This document shows, in pieces, positions 32,235 through 43,973 of a DNA stretch of 64,000 nt. Both the position numbers and the translations under genes were made by a program. The notes beneath the pieces were generated by a model. The model was not told where the DNA came from. It saw nothing but the letters and a program-made list of their open reading frames with translations, and searched no databases. Location: contig CALKBV010000002.1 in assembly GCA_937775265.1 (NCBI GenBank), positions 182,538 through 246,537 on the forward strand, written 5' to 3'. How positions within the stretch are numbered: position 1 is the stretch's first letter; each line of letters opens with the position of its first letter. Origin of the DNA: an uncultured Pseudomonadales bacterium (GTDB lineage: Bacteria > Pseudomonadota > Gammaproteobacteria > Pseudomonadales > Azotimanducaceae).

Positions 32235-33422
32235 TTAAGAGCTTCCCTGACTATAAGCCTTTTGTACGGCTTCTGTCGCCACACCCTTGTTAACGTGGGC
32301 GTTACAGCCAGACAATACACTTTCAAGCGCGTTGACACAGAAAAGGACATTCCTGGGATTACTCGCGTAACCCATCAGACCAATACGCCATACTTTTCCA
32401 GCAAGCACGCCCAGACCAGAACCTATCTCGAGGTTATAGTGGTTCAACAGCTGTTTACGAACTGAAGCTTCATCCACCCCATCTGGAATAGTAACTGTAT
32501 TCAATTGTGGCAGCCTGTAATCCTCTGCCACAATAAACTCTAGACCCAGCGCTTCAAGCCCCGCCCTTAGCGCCAGGTGATTATTTTGATGTCGTTTCCA
32601 GGATCCTTCAAGACCTTCTTCTTCCAGAATCACCAAAGACTCGTGCAACCCGTAAAGTGCATTGACCGGCGCAGTATGGTGATAGGCGCGGGTCTGGCCT
32701 TCACCCCAGTACCCCATCACCAGATTGAGATCCAGGAACCAGGAGCTGACTGGCGACTTACGGGACTGAACCCTGGCGACTGCTGCTTCGCTCAGACTGA
32801 TCGGAGACAGGCCGGGTACACAGGAAAGACACTTCTGCGTACCGCTATATGCAGCGTCAACTCCCCAATCATCAAGATTCACTTCAATGCCACCCAGCGA
32901 AGTTACACAGTCGACAATAGACAGGCAATCGAACTCCCTGGCGATCGCACAAAGTGTCTTGGCATCAGACCTAACCCCAGTGGACGTTTCTGCATGCACA
33001 AATGCGACGAGCCCGGCGTCTGTATTTTCCTCGAGCGTTGCCCTCAGTTTTTCAGGTGAGACCGGCGTTCCCCATTCATCCTCAACCAGAATAACTTGAC
33101 CACCGAGCCGTCTAACGTTATCTGCCATTCGGGTACCGAACACCCCGTTAACGCAAACAACAACCTTGTCACCCGGCGACATCAGGTTTACAAAACAGGT
33201 TTCCATCCCGGCCGAGCCAGGCGCTGAGACTGGAATGGTCAACTCATTTTTTGTCTGAAAAGCAAACTGCAACAACGACTTGATCTCATCCATTAGACGG
33301 ATGAACTCAGGATCCAGGTGACCCACGGTAGGTCTTGCTAACGCACTTAGGATTCTTGGATTTACATCCGAGGGACCAGGTCCCATCAGGGTACGGGGTG
33401 TTGGATTGAATGAACTAACCAC
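32235..33422 (-). CDS. Class V aminotransferase (alanine-glyoxylate / serine-pyruvate type)
   Basis: LMGPGPSDVNPRILSAL...GHLDPEF...SYGSG-like AYSGTQKCLSCVPGLSP PLP site. Confidence 0.9.
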   Translation of the reverse strand: MVSSFNPTPRTLMGPGPSDVNPRILSALARPTVGHLDPEFIRLMDEIKSLLQFAFQTKNELTIPVSAPGSAGMETCFVNLMSPGDKVVVCVNGVFGTRMADNVRRLGGQVILVEDEWGTPVSPEKLRATLEENTDAGLVAFVHAETSTGVRSDAKTLCAIAREFDCLSIVDCVTSLGGIEVNLDDWGVDAAYSGTQKCLSCVPGLSPISLSEAAVARVQSRKSPVSSWFLDLNLVMGYWGEGQTRAYHHTAPVNALYGLHESLVILEEEGLEGSWKRHQNNHLALRAGLEALGLEFIVAEDYRLPQLNTVTIPDGVDEASVRKQLLNHYNLEIGSGLGVLAGKVWRIGLMGYASNPRNVLFCVNALESVLSGCNAHVNKGVATEAVQKAYSQGSS

Positions 33423-33480
33423 TGTAATAATTCCTTATAAAGTCTTGGGGTCTACAAACTACCTGGAGTCTACAAACGAC

Positions 33481-33503
33481 AAAGCCGGGCATAGCCCGGC
33501 TTT
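33481..33503 (-). terminator. Hairpin downstream of rplQ
   Basis: aaagccgggc-ata-gcccggcttt, 10-bp perfect stem; on the minus strand followed by TGTCGTTT. Confidence 0.7.
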
Positions 33504-33563
33504 GAGATTTCTGCACTTCGGTCGAAATGACTCGACGAGGTACTGGCTATAGGCAAATGCGAT

Positions 33564-33986
33564 TTAGTCTTCGTTACTCGCTTCAACATTATCATCGAAA
33601 TCTTCAAAATCGTCGTCATTATCTGGAAGCGGTCGATCAACGAGCTCCACAAACGCCATTGGCGCCGCATCACCTGCCCTAAAACCGCACTTGAGAATCC
33701 TGGTGTAACCGCCCGGTCGCTCCTGGTATCTGGGTCCGATTTCAGAGAACAGCTTGCCTACAGCGGCTTTGCTTCTCATTCGCGAGAAAGCCAGGCGCCT
33801 GTTGGCAACTGAGTCACTTTTCGCCAATGTAATCAGCGGCTCTGCTACGCGCCTAAGTTCTTTCGCCTTGGGCACGGTGGTTCTAATGACTTCATGCTCA
33901 ATCAAAGAGCAAGCCATATTGCGAAACATCGCTTTTCGATGAGAGCTGTTCCTATTTAACTGTCTACCACTTTTTCTATGGCGCAT
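33564..33986 (-). CDS. rplQ: 50S ribosomal protein L17, acidic C-terminal tail
   Basis: [32 protein letters not shown]. Confidence 0.97.
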   Translation of the reverse strand: MRHRKSGRQLNRNSSHRKAMFRNMACSLIEHEVIRTTVPKAKELRRVAEPLITLAKSDSVANRRLAFSRMRSKAAVGKLFSEIGPRYQERPGGYTRILKCGFRAGDAAPMAFVELVDRPLPDNDDDFEDFDDNVEASNED

Positions 33987-34006
33987 CTTCTTGTTCCTTT
34001 ACGACT

Positions 34007-34120
34007 GGGGTCGGAGTGAAAATTCGACCACTAAACTCATTTATAACTGTGTTTGTATCGGAGATACAATATCAACCTCATTGACGACTAGTGAGGTGAA
34101 CGACTTTTTACTCCGACCCC
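34007..34120. repeat. 114-bp MITE-like element with ~20-bp terminal inverted repeats, between rpoA and rplQ
   Basis: ggggtcggagtgaaaattcg ... cgactttttactccgacccc; 18 of 20 positions complementary; no ORF inside. Confidence 0.7.
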
Positions 34121-34126
34121 GGCTCT

Positions 34127-35128
34127 TTAGCCTAAAACTCGATCGTCACCCCGAAGGCTTGATGGCGGCCAGTTCTCTAAGCGCATACCCAGAGACAAGC
34201 CACGTGAAGCCAGAACATCCTTGATCTCTGTCAGGGATTTCTTTCCGAGGTTAGGTGTTTTCAGCAGCTCAACTTCTGTTCTGCGGATAAGGTCACCAAT
34301 GTAATAAATATTTTCCGCTTTCAGGCAGTTAGCTGAACGAACTGTCAACTCCAAGTCATCGACCGGCCGGAGTAAAATTGGATCAATCTCGTCTTCCTCT
34401 ACAACCGCTTCTGGCTCGTTTTCACTCTCGAGGTCAACAAACACCGAAACCTGCTGCTGCAGAATTGTCGCCGCTCTTCGAATAGCTTCTTCCGGATCAA
34501 TCGTTCCGTTGGTTTCCAGGTCAATGACCAACTTATCCAAATCAGTTCGCTGCTCAACACGAGCGCTGTCGACTTTATAAGAGACTCGCTGAACCGGGCT
34601 GTAAGATGCATCCAGCAACAATGAACCAATAATGCGACTTTCTTCTTCGTCAGCAATTCGTATGTCTGCTGGCTCGTAACCCCGTCCTCGACCTACCTGC
34701 GCGCGAAGCTTCAAGTGACCGTTTTCGTTCAGGTTAGCGATGACGTGCTCAGGATTTGCGATCTCAATGTCGTGCCCGATTTCAAAATCACCGGCGGTAA
34801 CAACGCCAGGGCCTTTTCGATCCAGGGAGATTTCAGCTTCGTCGTTGGAGTTCAATTTAACTGCAACGCCTTTAAGGTTCAGCAGGATCTCAATAACATC
34901 TTCCTGGACACCTTCCAGAGTGCTGTATTCATGCAGCACTCCGTCTATTTCTGTTTCGACAATCGCACAGCCGGGCATGGAAGAAAGCAGAATGCGTCGT
35001 AGTGCATTACCTAATGTATGGCCAAACCCACGCTCAAGTGGCTCAAGTACAACACTGGCGCGCGTAATTGATTGCTGCTCGACCTGTATGTGCTTCGGTG
35101 TCAAAAACTCTAATGAAGAATGTGGCAT
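34127..35128 (-). CDS. rpoA: RNA polymerase subunit alpha
   Basis: [37 protein letters not shown]; alpha-[17 protein letters not shown]. Confidence 0.98.
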   Translation of the reverse strand: MPHSSLEFLTPKHIQVEQQSITRASVVLEPLERGFGHTLGNALRRILLSSMPGCAIVETEIDGVLHEYSTLEGVQEDVIEILLNLKGVAVKLNSNDEAEISLDRKGPGVVTAGDFEIGHDIEIANPEHVIANLNENGHLKLRAQVGRGRGYEPADIRIADEEESRIIGSLLLDASYSPVQRVSYKVDSARVEQRTDLDKLVIDLETNGTIDPEEAIRRAATILQQQVSVFVDLESENEPEAVVEEDEIDPILLRPVDDLELTVRSANCLKAENIYYIGDLIRRTEVELLKTPNLGKKSLTEIKDVLASRGLSLGMRLENWPPSSLRGDDRVLG

Positions 35129-35171
35129 ATTCTCACCTATAAGATGAATAACTGTTCAAAACGTGTCGGGT

Positions 35172-35792
35172 TTACTTAGAGTAAAGCTCAACAATAAGGT
35201 TTTCGTTAATTTCCTGCGGCAACTCATCGCGCTCTGGAGCAGCTTTAAACACGCCTTCCATTTTCTCTGGATTAACTTCTACCCAGGGAACAGGGGAGCG
35301 GTTCGCAGAAAGTGTCAACGCCCCCTGAATTCGAAGTTGGTTGCGTGATTTTTCACGAATCGCAACAACGTCACCGGCTTCTACCTGGTATGAAGGGATA
35401 TTAACAACGGTCCCGTTAACCACGATGGATTTGTGCGATACAAGCTGACGTGACTCTGCTCGGGTAGAACCGAATCCCATTCGATATACGACATTATCAA
35501 GCCGACGCTCAAGGATTCTTAGCAGGTTCATACCTGTTGCGCCCTTCTGACGATCCGCCTTCTTGTAATAGTTACGAAACTGCTTTTCCAGCACGCCGTA
35601 GATACGACGAACCTTTTGCTTTTCACGCAACTGTACAGCGTAGTCAGAAAGTCTTGTTCTACGCTGACCATGCTGGCCAGGAACACTGTCCGCACGGCAT
35701 TTAGATTCAAGAGGACGAACACCACTTTTAAGAAAAAGGTCGGTTCCTTCTCGTCTTGATAATTTTAATTTGGGTCCGAGATATCGGGCCAT
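35172..35792 (-). CDS. rpsD: 30S ribosomal protein S4
   Basis: [24 protein letters not shown]...[24 protein letters not shown]. Confidence 0.98.
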   Translation of the reverse strand: MARYLGPKLKLSRREGTDLFLKSGVRPLESKCRADSVPGQHGQRRTRLSDYAVQLREKQKVRRIYGVLEKQFRNYYKKADRQKGATGMNLLRILERRLDNVVYRMGFGSTRAESRQLVSHKSIVVNGTVVNIPSYQVEAGDVVAIREKSRNQLRIQGALTLSANRSPVPWVEVNPEKMEGVFKAAPERDELPQEINENLIVELYSK

Positions 35793-35807
35793 TGTTACTC
35801 TCCTCGG

Positions 35808-36248
35808 TTAAACCCTTCGCTTCTTGGGGGGTCTGCACCCATTATGTGGAATCGGGGTAACATCAGTGATGTTAGTGATTCTGAAACCCGCACCACTCAG
35901 AGCCCTGACGGCTGCTTCACGACCAGGACCAGGTCCTTTGACAAATACTTCCAGGTTCTGCAGTCCATATTCCAGCGCTGCAGTACCAGCTCGTTCTGCC
36001 GCAACCTGCGCAGCAAAGGGCGTGCTCTTTCGAGCGCCACGGAATCCTGAACCACCAGCAGTTGCCCACGACAGAGCGCCGCCCTGGCGATCAGTGATCA
36101 TGATGATGGTGTTGTTAAAGGACGCATGAATGTGCGCTAACCCATCAACTACCTGGCGTTTGCCTTTCCGACGCGTTGGTGCCGCCGGCGCAGCAGGTGC
36201 CTCTGGAGCTTGAGTTTCCTCTGGCGTAGTTGTTTCTACTTCAGACAT
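35808..36248 (-). CDS. rpsK: 30S ribosomal protein S11, Ala/Pro/Glu-rich N-terminal extension
   Basis: [46 protein letters not shown]; preceded by [35 protein letters not shown]. Confidence 0.97.
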   Translation of the reverse strand: MSEVETTTPEETQAPEAPAAPAAPTRRKGKRQVVDGLAHIHASFNNTIIMITDRQGGALSWATAGGSGFRGARKSTPFAAQVAAERAGTAALEYGLQNLEVFVKGPGPGREAAVRALSGAGFRITNITDVTPIPHNGCRPPKKRRV

Positions 36249-36270
36249 ATTCTAATTCCCGATTTATCGC

Positions 36271-36627
36271 TTATTTGCGAATAGGCCGCTTAGGCCCTTT
36301 TCTGGTTCGTGCGTTTGTCTTGGTTCGCTGACCTCTCAGCGGCAAGCCTCGACGATGACGAATACCTCGATAGCACCCAAGGTCAAGCAAGCGCTTAACA
36401 TTCAGCTGAACTGATCGACGCAGGTCACCTTCTACTGGAAGCTTGGTTATTTCAGAGCGGAGTTTGTCCAACTCGTCCTCTGTTAAATCCTGAACTTTTA
36501 CGGTCGGGCTTACACCTGTCGCATCGCAAAGATGCTTAGCTGTGGAGCGCCCAATCCCAAAAATATAGGTCAGGGAAATTACTGCATGTTTGTTGTCGGG
36601 GATGTTGATCCCGGCTAATCGAGCCAT
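36271..36627 (-). CDS. rpsM: 30S ribosomal protein S13
   Basis: [30 protein letters not shown]. Confidence 0.98.
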   Translation of the reverse strand: MARLAGINIPDNKHAVISLTYIFGIGRSTAKHLCDATGVSPTVKVQDLTEDELDKLRSEITKLPVEGDLRRSVQLNVKRLLDLGCYRGIRHRRGLPLRGQRTKTNARTRKGPKRPIRK

Positions 36628-36642
36628 TCGACTTGCTCTCCT

Positions 36643-36756
36643 TTATCCTTGTCGCTGCTTATGACGTGGTTCCGCACAAATAATTCGCACTACACCCTTA
36701 CGCCGGATAACGCGACAGTTCCTGCACATCTTTTTTACTGAAGCTCTGACTTTCAT
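36643..36756 (-). CDS. rpmJ: 50S ribosomal protein L36
   Basis: [37 protein letters not shown]; too short for the ORF track. Confidence 0.97.
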   Translation of the reverse strand: MKVRASVKKMCRNCRVIRRKGVVRIICAEPRHKQRQG

Positions 36757-36783
36757 GTTCGTTTCCTAGGCTCCTGCTAAAAG

Positions 36784-38115
36784 TTAGCGTCTGCCAAAAT
36801 TTTGCAAATTTGATTTCTTCATCAGAGATTCATACTGATGTGACATCAAGTGCGTCTGCACCTGTGACATGAAATCCATTGCTACTACCACCACGATCAA
36901 CAAGGCTGTTCCACCCAGTTGAAAAGTGATGTTGAACTGCAAGATCAATGCCTGTGGTAACAGACAAACTGCAGTCATATAAAACGCCCCAACAAGAGTG
37001 AGACGCGTCAATATCGTATCTATATGCATTGCCGTCTGGTCACCAGGCCTGAACCCCGGGATGAACGCACCAGATTTTTTCAAATTGTCCGCCACTTCCT
37101 TCGGATTAAACATAATTGCCGTGTACCAGAAGCAGAAGAAAATGATTCCTAACGAGAACAAAATAATATTCAGAGGCTGACCCGGAGCGATTAGCAAACT
37201 CATATCCTGCAACCATTCCATACCAGGCGACTGACCAAACCATTGACCAATCGAGGCAGGAAAGAGCAGTAGACTACTGGCAAAAATGGCTGGAATAACC
37301 CCCGCCATATTTACTTTCAGCGGCAGGTGGCTGCTCTGGGCAGCAAATTGCTGTCGGCCCTGTTGACGTCTTGCATAGTTGACTGTGATACGTCGCTGGC
37401 CACGCTCCACAAAAACCACACCAGCTACAATCATCATGGCCAGGGTAGCAATACCCAGTAAGGCGATGATTGAAATTTCGCCTTGGCGAGCCTGCTCAAA
37501 AGACTGGCCAATTGCACTTGGAAATCCTGACACGATACCTGCGAAGATAAGTATGGAAATTCCATTCCCTATGCCGCGTTCTGTCACCTGTTCACCTAAC
37601 CACATCATGAACATGGCACCTGTTACCAGCGTGGTTATCGCCACAAAGTGGAAAGCAAAACCAGGTGCATAAGCCAAACCTTGTGACGCCAGACCGTTGC
37701 TCATCGCAAAACCCTGAACCGTCGCCAAAAGTAGTGTGCCGTAACGTGTGTACTGGGCAATTTTGCGTCGACCTGCTTCACCTTCCTTGCGGAGCTGCTG
37801 CAACGATGGCGTGGTTGCAACAACCAGGTTTGAAATAATAGACGCTGAGATGTAGGGCATGATCCCCAACGCCAGGATGCTCATACGCTCAATGGCACCA
37901 CCGGAAAACATGTTCACAAGATCCAGGATACCGCCCTGGTTTGAGTTGAATAGTGATGCCAACCTGTCTGGGTTAATGCCGGGCAGCGGAATATGGCTGC
38001 CGACTCGATACACAATAATCGCGAGCAGCACAAAACGCAGACGGGCCCATAATTCGGACAATCCTCCGCCTGACACCATGGCCCTTGCTTTATCTTGTGC
38101 TACTGAACTATTCAT
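36784..38115 (-). CDS. secY: Preprotein translocase subunit SecY
   Basis: [28 protein letters not shown]...[22 protein letters not shown]. Confidence 0.98.
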   Translation of the reverse strand: MNSSVAQDKARAMVSGGGLSELWARLRFVLLAIIVYRVGSHIPLPGINPDRLASLFNSNQGGILDLVNMFSGGAIERMSILALGIMPYISASIISNLVVATTPSLQQLRKEGEAGRRKIAQYTRYGTLLLATVQGFAMSNGLASQGLAYAPGFAFHFVAITTLVTGAMFMMWLGEQVTERGIGNGISILIFAGIVSGFPSAIGQSFEQARQGEISIIALLGIATLAMMIVAGVVFVERGQRRITVNYARRQQGRQQFAAQSSHLPLKVNMAGVIPAIFASSLLLFPASIGQWFGQSPGMEWLQDMSLLIAPGQPLNIILFSLGIIFFCFWYTAIMFNPKEVADNLKKSGAFIPGFRPGDQTAMHIDTILTRLTLVGAFYMTAVCLLPQALILQFNITFQLGGTALLIVVVVAMDFMSQVQTHLMSHQYESLMKKSNLQNFGRR

Positions 38116-38128
38116 CGGTTATTTACAA

Positions 38129-38563
38129 TTACTCTTCTATGGAACCGCCAGCAGCTTCGATTGCCGCCCTGGCTCCCTTTGTCGCCCTGATACCTTTCAG
38201 GTTGACTGCTTTTTCGATCTTTCCTGACAAGATCACCTTCGCGCGCTTCATCGTACCCTTAAGCAGATCGGCATCAATCAACGCCTGCACGTCGACAATC
38301 TCTGCTTCAACCGATGCGACTTCCGACAGCGTCACTTCAGCAGTAATCCGCGCCTTTGCTGAATTAAAACCAAACTTCGGCAACCGCATCTGCAGAGGCT
38401 GCTGTCCGCCTTCGAACCCAGGCCTGACACGGCCACCGGACCGAGACTTCTGACCTTTGTGTCCACGACCACAGGTCTTACCCGTGCCACTACCCATCCC
38501 ACGACCAACTCGCTTACTTGGCGAACGGCTGCCGGCTCCCGGCTTTAAAGTGTTTAGTTGCAT
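38129..38563 (-). CDS. rplO: 50S ribosomal protein L15
   Basis: [44 protein letters not shown]. Confidence 0.98.
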   Translation of the reverse strand: MQLNTLKPGAGSRSPSKRVGRGMGSGTGKTCGRGHKGQKSRSGGRVRPGFEGGQQPLQMRLPKFGFNSAKARITAEVTLSEVASVEAEIVDVQALIDADLLKGTMKRAKVILSGKIEKAVNLKGIRATKGARAAIEAAGGSIEE

Positions 38564-38577
38564 GTCTTAAGCTCCTG

Positions 38578-38760
38578 CTACTCTTCTACACGCAGCATGT
38601 AGGACACTTTATTGATCATGCCCCTTACTGCCGGTGTATCTTCAACTTCGACGGTATGTCTGATTCTTCGTAATCCCAAGCCAGCCACACAGGCTTTGTG
38701 AGATTTCAATCTGCTAATCGTGCTTTTGGTCAAGGTGACCTTAATTGTCTTATCAGTCAT
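38578..38760 (-). CDS. rpmD: 50S ribosomal protein L30
   Basis: [46 protein letters not shown]. Confidence 0.97.
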   Translation of the reverse strand: MTDKTIKVTLTKSTISRLKSHKACVAGLGLRRIRHTVEVEDTPAVRGMINKVSYMLRVEE

Positions 38761-38780
38761 TATTCTTAACTCGTCTTCTT

Positions 38781-39284
38781 TTAACTTGTAATGTCTTCTA
38801 CGGATTTGCCGCGTTTCTCGGCAATGCTTTCCGGAGAGCGCATTTCCTGCAGGCCTTTGAAGGTCGCCTGCAGAACATTTACTGGGTTAGTGGAACCATA
38901 GGACTTGGCCAGAACGTTATGAACGCCCGCCACTTCCAATACAGCTCGCATAGTCTTACCTGCAATAATGCCTGTACCATCAGAAGCTGGCTGCATGAAT
39001 ATCTTGGATGCACCGTGCCTAGCAGTAATCGGGTACTGGATAGTTGAGCCCTTAAGGTCAACTTGAATCATATTACGACGAGCTGCTTCCATAGCCTTTT
39101 GGATCGCAAGGGGAACTTCTCGAGCCTTGCCACGGCCATAGCCAACACGGCCATTACCATCACCCACGACAGTCAACGCGGTAAAACCAAAAATTCGTCC
39201 GCCTTTAACCACCTTGGCAACCCGGTTCACCTGAACCAGCTTTTCCTGGATGCCTTCTTCGTTATCCTGATCGTTGTAAGCCAT
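38781..39284 (-). CDS. rpsE: 30S ribosomal protein S5
   Basis: [35 protein letters not shown]. Confidence 0.98.
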   Translation of the reverse strand: MAYNDQDNEEGIQEKLVQVNRVAKVVKGGRIFGFTALTVVGDGNGRVGYGRGKAREVPLAIQKAMEAARRNMIQVDLKGSTIQYPITARHGASKIFMQPASDGTGIIAGKTMRAVLEVAGVHNVLAKSYGSTNPVNVLQATFKGLQEMRSPESIAEKRGKSVEDITS

Positions 39285-39317
39285 TTCCTATCCTTTATTG
39301 ATTTCTGCTAAGCGTGA

Positions 39318-39668
39318 TTAGAACTGCAAACCACCTTCGCGCGCCGCATCAGCCAAAGCCTTAATTCTGCCGTGATACTGGTACCCGGATCGGTCGAAAG
39401 CGACTTTTGCTACACCTAGCTCTTTCGCTTTTTCTGCTATCAGCTTGCCGACTTTCGCAGCATCTTCTGAGTTACCCTTGTTTTCCAGACGAACAGACGC
39501 GTCAAGAGACGACGCGGAAGCCTGAACCATATCTCCTGCAGCAGAAATGATCTGCGCATAGATGTGTCGAGGTGTTCGAAATACACTCAACCGAGGTACT
39601 TCCAACTCCCTGATATGCATACGGGCTCTCTTTGCTCGCCTCAATCTAGATACTTTTTTCTTGCTCAT
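39318..39668 (-). CDS. rplR: 50S ribosomal protein L18
   Basis: [17 protein letters not shown]...[28 protein letters not shown]. Confidence 0.97.
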   Translation of the reverse strand: MSKKKVSRLRRAKRARMHIRELEVPRLSVFRTPRHIYAQIISAAGDMVQASASSLDASVRLENKGNSEDAAKVGKLIAEKAKELGVAKVAFDRSGYQYHGRIKALADAAREGGLQF

Positions 39669-39736
39669 CTCACTTAATCTCTTAATCTTTCGTCTGAAGA
39701 TCCCTCGGCTACCCTTGGGATAAACGGCTCTGCCGT

Positions 39737-40270
39737 TTACTTCTTCTTGGCTTCCTTACGCTTCACATACTCATCTAAGTACCGGACGCCTTTGCCTTTG
39801 TAAGGCTCTGGCGGCCTATATGCTCTAATATCTGCTGACACCTGCCCAACCAACTGCTTATCGATACCCTTTACAATTACCTGGGTCTGGGTTGGTGTCT
39901 CAATATCGATCCCTTCAGGCACCTCATAGACAACCGGGTGTGAAAAACCTAATGACAGGTTCAGCTTCTTACCTTGCGCCTGGGCACGATAACCAACCCC
40001 CTGGAGTTGAAGTTCTTTTTGAAAACCGCTGCTCACGCCCACTACCATATTGTTAACGAGCGACCGAAAGGTACCCGCCAGCGCTACTGACTTCTTGGAA
40101 ACCTCAACTGCTTTAAGTTGTAATCGGTCTTCTTCCTGGCTAATCCCAACCAGGTCATGCAGGGTCATGGCAAGGTTTCCCTTTGAACCCTTGACGGTGA
40201 CTTCCTGACCGTTCAGTGTGATTTCAACACCCTTCGGAATGGATACCGGATTGTTAGCAATTCGTGACAT
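39737..40270 (-). CDS. rplF: 50S ribosomal protein L6
   Basis: [31 protein letters not shown]...[11 protein letters not shown]. Confidence 0.98.
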   Translation of the reverse strand: MSRIANNPVSIPKGVEITLNGQEVTVKGSKGNLAMTLHDLVGISQEEDRLQLKAVEVSKKSVALAGTFRSLVNNMVVGVSSGFQKELQLQGVGYRAQAQGKKLNLSLGFSHPVVYEVPEGIDIETPTQTQVIVKGIDKQLVGQVSADIRAYRPPEPYKGKGVRYLDEYVKRKEAKKK

Positions 40271-40297
40271 ACGTAATACCTTCTTTTCAGCTCCGCG

Positions 40298-40696
40298 TTA
40301 GAACACAGAACAAATAAGTTCTCCACCAAGACCCTGCAAACGTGCTGTCCGGTCTGTCATCACACCTTTGTTAGTGGACAAGATGACAACCCCAAGACCA
40401 CCATTGACCACTGGGATTTCGTCTTTCCCCTTGTACTGGCGGAGCCCTGGGCGGCTAATCGTTTTGATTTGCTCAATAACGGGCTTACCTTCGTAATATC
40501 GAAGCACTATGTTCAGGTTCGACTTGCCACCATCAACAGCAGTTACGTTACATTCCTCAATAAAACCTTCTTCTTTCAATACCGCTGCAACTGCTACCTT
40601 CAACGTGGATGAAGGCATAGATACATCCTGAATCTTTGCACGCTGTGCATTTCGGATTCGGGTTAACATGTCGGCCATTGGGTCTTGCATTGTCAT
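40298..40696 (-). CDS. rpsH: 30S ribosomal protein S8
   Basis: [18 protein letters not shown]...ISRPGLRQY. Confidence 0.98.
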   Translation of the reverse strand: MTMQDPMADMLTRIRNAQRAKIQDVSMPSSTLKVAVAAVLKEEGFIEECNVTAVDGGKSNLNIVLRYYEGKPVIEQIKTISRPGLRQYKGKDEIPVVNGGLGVVILSTNKGVMTDRTARLQGLGGELICSVF

Positions 40697-40708
40697 TATG
40701 TGTTCTCC

Positions 40709-41014
40709 TTACCAGCTCGACTTAACCAAACCAGGTACGTCGCCACGCATTGTGGCTTCTCGTAGTTGTGTTCGTGACAAACCAAACCTTCTATAGACTC
40801 CGTGTGGACGGCCCGTCAATACACAACGCCTAACCTGTCTACTCGGACTGGCATCACGAGGCAACTTTTGCAATTTCAACTGGGCTTCCCACTTCTCATC
40901 GTCTGTTGCTTCGACGCTAGAAATTGTTGCCTTCAGGGACGCTCTCTTGGCCGCATACTTCTTGGCGGTCTTCTGCCTTTTCAGTTCGCGGTTGATCATG
41001 GATGTCTTAGCCAT
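40709..41014 (-). CDS. rpsN: 30S ribosomal protein S14
   Basis: [51 protein letters not shown]. Confidence 0.98.
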   Translation of the reverse strand: MAKTSMINRELKRQKTAKKYAAKRASLKATISSVEATDDEKWEAQLKLQKLPRDASPSRQVRRCVLTGRPHGVYRRFGLSRTQLREATMRGDVPGLVKSSW

Positions 41015-41029
41015 AAACTTATCTGTCCT

Positions 41030-41596
41030 TTATGCGTTGGTACTTTCTGTGCTTGCGTCTTCCCGCAGAGGGAAGTTGAAAGCTCGAAGTAACGCTCTAC
41101 TTTGGTCATCTGTTTTCGCGGTGGTCGTTATTGCAATATCCATCCCGCGAATCTTGTCGATCTTGTCGTAATCAATTTCCGGAAAGTCGATCTGTTCAGT
41201 GATACCCATCGAAAAATTGCCACGACCGTCAAAAGACTTGGTATTTAGACCTCGAAAATCCCTTTGCCTTGGAATCACGATATTGATCAGGCGATCCAAA
41301 AACTCATACATCCGAGATTTTCTTAATGTCACTTTGCACCCAATTGGATACTCTTCACGAACCTTGAACCCGGCGATAGACTTGCGCGCCTTGGTCATAA
41401 CGGGCTTTTGTCCCGCAATCTGTTCCATATCAGCCAGCGCAGCATCAAGCTGCTTGCGATCAGCAATCGCTTCACCTACACCCATGTTCAGCGTGACTTT
41501 GGTAATGCGCGGCACTTCCATAATATTGGTAAGCCCAAGCTCTTCTTTGAGCTTCGGCCGAATGTCTTGTTCATAAACTGCTTTAAGGTCTGTCAT
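41030..41596 (-). CDS. rplE: 50S ribosomal protein L5
   Basis: [23 protein letters not shown]...[28 protein letters not shown]. Confidence 0.98.
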   Translation of the reverse strand: MTDLKAVYEQDIRPKLKEELGLTNIMEVPRITKVTLNMGVGEAIADRKQLDAALADMEQIAGQKPVMTKARKSIAGFKVREEYPIGCKVTLRKSRMYEFLDRLINIVIPRQRDFRGLNTKSFDGRGNFSMGITEQIDFPEIDYDKIDKIRGMDIAITTTAKTDDQSRALLRAFNFPLREDASTESTNA

Positions 41597-41601
41597 ATCG
41601 G

Positions 41602-41919
41602 TTAACCGTCTATTTGTTCGCCAGTAGACTTAAAGACCCGGACCTTCTTGCCATCATCCAGCTCTTTTATACCTACCCTGTCGGCCTTGTTAGTACTACC
41701 GTTGTAGATCGCTATATTCGAAGCCTGTATAGGCGCTTCTTTTTCGATAATGCCACCAGGCTGATTCATCTGGGGATTACCTTTAGTGTGTCGTTTGACC
41801 ATGTTGATGCCGGAAACATACAACCGTCCACCATCCATAATGCGAGTTACTGCACCTGTCTTACCTTTGTCTTTACCGGCAATCACAATGACCCGGTCGT
41901 CTTTTTTTAGCTTTTGCAT
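41602..41919 (-). CDS. rplX: 50S ribosomal protein L24
   Basis: [27 protein letters not shown] motif. Confidence 0.97.
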   Translation of the reverse strand: MQKLKKDDRVIVIAGKDKGKTGAVTRIMDGGRLYVSGINMVKRHTKGNPQMNQPGGIIEKEAPIQASNIAIYNGSTNKADRVGIKELDDGKKVRVFKSTGEQIDG

Positions 41920-41927
41920 GTTTTCCT

Positions 41928-42296
41928 CTACAACACTTCAGGTGCCAGAGACACAATCTTCATGAAATTATCGTTACGCAGTTCACGAGTCACCGGGCCA
42001 AAAATACGAGTCCCAATCGGCTGCTTCTGCGGATTCAACAACACTGCGGCATTACCATCGAATTTAATCAGCGAACCATCTGCCCTTCGAACACCTTTTC
42101 GCGTTCGAACAACCACTGCATCCAACACCTGACCCTTCTTTACCCTGCCACGAGGAATCGCTTCCTTTACGGTGACTTTAATAACGTCACCTATGTTCGC
42201 ATAGCGACGCTTGGAGCCACCCAGGACCTTAATGCACATAACACGGCGAGCACCGCTGTTATCCGCAATATCTAGATATGTTTGAACCTGAATCAT
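41928..42296 (-). CDS. rplN: 50S ribosomal protein L14
   Basis: [33 protein letters not shown]. Confidence 0.98.
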   Translation of the reverse strand: MIQVQTYLDIADNSGARRVMCIKVLGGSKRRYANIGDVIKVTVKEAIPRGRVKKGQVLDAVVVRTRKGVRRADGSLIKFDGNAAVLLNPQKQPIGTRIFGPVTRELRNDNFMKIVSLAPEVL

Positions 42297-42356
42297 CTCG
42301 CTACTCCAAAGCCTCTGACGGCAACATGTGACGTCCGACTGCTACAAACCTGCTTC

Positions 42357-42626
42357 TTAATCAATAATCGTTGCTTTACGATCAATTGAACTTAACTTCC
42401 ACGCCTTACTCTTGGAGATCGGTCTTGTTTCTTCAATCGTGACCTTGTCCCCTTCCTGACACTGGTTATCAGCATCATGGGCATGTATTTTTTTAGATCG
42501 CTTAATGTACTTGCCATAGAGCGGATGCTTGATGCGTCGCTCGACAAGAACAGTAATTGTCTTATTCATCTTGTTACTGACTACGGTGCCGCTTGCGGTT
42601 CGAGCCAGGTTTTTTTCTTCGCTCAT
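42357..42626 (-). CDS. rpsQ: 30S ribosomal protein S17
   Basis: [39 protein letters not shown]. Confidence 0.97.
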   Translation of the reverse strand: MSEEKNLARTASGTVVSNKMNKTITVLVERRIKHPLYGKYIKRSKKIHAHDADNQCQEGDKVTIEETRPISKSKAWKLSSIDRKATIID

Positions 42627-42817
42627 GCTTGTTCCTGCTTCTCGTTCAACACGGTTTTAATACGCGCGATGTCTCTCTTAATCTGCCCAAGCAGATGAGT
42701 CTGACCTAACTGGCCAGTCGACTTCTGCATGCGGTAGTTAAACTGGTCTTTAGCCAGATTATCGATGTCCTGTTGCAGTTCTTCGACTGACTTTTCTTTT
42801 AATTCCGATGCTTTCAT
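42623..42817 (-). CDS. rpmC: 50S ribosomal protein L29
   Basis: [37 protein letters not shown]. Confidence 0.97.
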   Translation of the reverse strand: MKASELKEKSVEELQQDIDNLAKDQFNYRMQKSTGQLGQTHLLGQIKRDIARIKTVLNEKQEQA

Positions 42818-42832
42818 CTTCTTAACTCACCC

Positions 42833-43246
42833 TTACATGACAACGCGTTTTACGAACGACGTCGCGAACGGTAGTTTTGACGCCGCCAGACGGAACGCTT
42901 CACGTGCTATTTCTTCTGTAACACCTTCCATTTCATAGAGCATTTTGCCGGGCTTAATCTGCGCGACCCAATACTCTACATTACCCTTGCCCTTACCCTG
43001 CCTAACTTCGAGAGGCTTATTGGTAATAGGCTTGTCCGGGAAAACCCGAATCCAAATCTGCCCGCCACGTTTTACGTGCCTGGTCATCGCACGACGTCCG
43101 GCTTCGATCTGGCGAGCGGTCATGCGGCCACGTCCAGTTGCCTTCAGGCCGAACTCTCCGAAAGAGACTGTGCTCCCTCTTTGCGCAAGGCCACGGTTAC
43201 GGCCTTTATGCATCTTTCTAAACTTGGTTCTTTTTGGTTGTAGCAT
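42833..43246 (-). CDS. rplP: 50S ribosomal protein L16
   Basis: [24 protein letters not shown]. Confidence 0.98.
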   Translation of the reverse strand: MLQPKRTKFRKMHKGRNRGLAQRGSTVSFGEFGLKATGRGRMTARQIEAGRRAMTRHVKRGGQIWIRVFPDKPITNKPLEVRQGKGKGNVEYWVAQIKPGKMLYEMEGVTEEIAREAFRLAASKLPFATSFVKRVVM

Positions 43247-43265
43247 GACTTTTTACCCGAAACCC

Positions 43266-43940
43266 TTAACCGAAACTCTGCACGTTGGCAGCACCTTGTG
43301 CCTCTTCCCGCGCACCGATGACTTCACCTTTGAAGATCCATACTTTTACGCCAAGGATTCCGTATGTTGTTAGCGCCTCTGCAGTGGCGTAATCAACGTC
43401 TGCCCTGATTGTATGAAGCGGCACACGACCTTCGTGATAAACTTCTGACCGGGCAATTTCTGCACCACCCAATCGTCCAGCAACCCGCACCTTGATACCC
43501 AGAGCACCAAGCCGCATTGCATTCTGCATTACTCGCTTCATCGCCCGTCTGAACTGAACTCGTCGCTCTAGCTGTTGCGCGACGTTATGCGCTACAAGCT
43601 GCGCATCGAGCTCAGGCTTGCGAATCTCTTCTATATTGATATGCACCGGCACTTGCATTATCTTGCCAACTGCTTGGCGAAGGCGTTCTACGTCTTCACC
43701 TTTTTTACCAATCACGATACCAGGACGAGCTGTGTGAATCGTGATGCGTGCCGTCTGCGCAGGACGCTGAATCTCGATGCGGCTAACAGATGCCTGCGCC
43801 AGCTTCTTCCTGATGTACTCCCGAACTCGCAGGTCTTCATGAAGTTTTGCCACATAGGCGGGGCCAGCCGCATACCAGATAGAGGTATGGTCCTTGACGA
43901 CGCCTAGTCGAAATCCTGTGGGATGTACTTTTTGACCCAT
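43266..43940 (-). CDS. rpsC: 30S ribosomal protein S3
   Basis: [26 protein letters not shown] domain [15 protein letters not shown]. Confidence 0.98.
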   Translation of the reverse strand: MGQKVHPTGFRLGVVKDHTSIWYAAGPAYVAKLHEDLRVREYIRKKLAQASVSRIEIQRPAQTARITIHTARPGIVIGKKGEDVERLRQAVGKIMQVPVHINIEEIRKPELDAQLVAHNVAQQLERRVQFRRAMKRVMQNAMRLGALGIKVRVAGRLGGAEIARSEVYHEGRVPLHTIRADVDYATAEALTTYGILGVKVWIFKGEVIGAREEAQGAANVQSFG

Positions 43941-43973
43941 TGTGGTCTCCTGCTAATCCTGTTTTTTTTGCGA

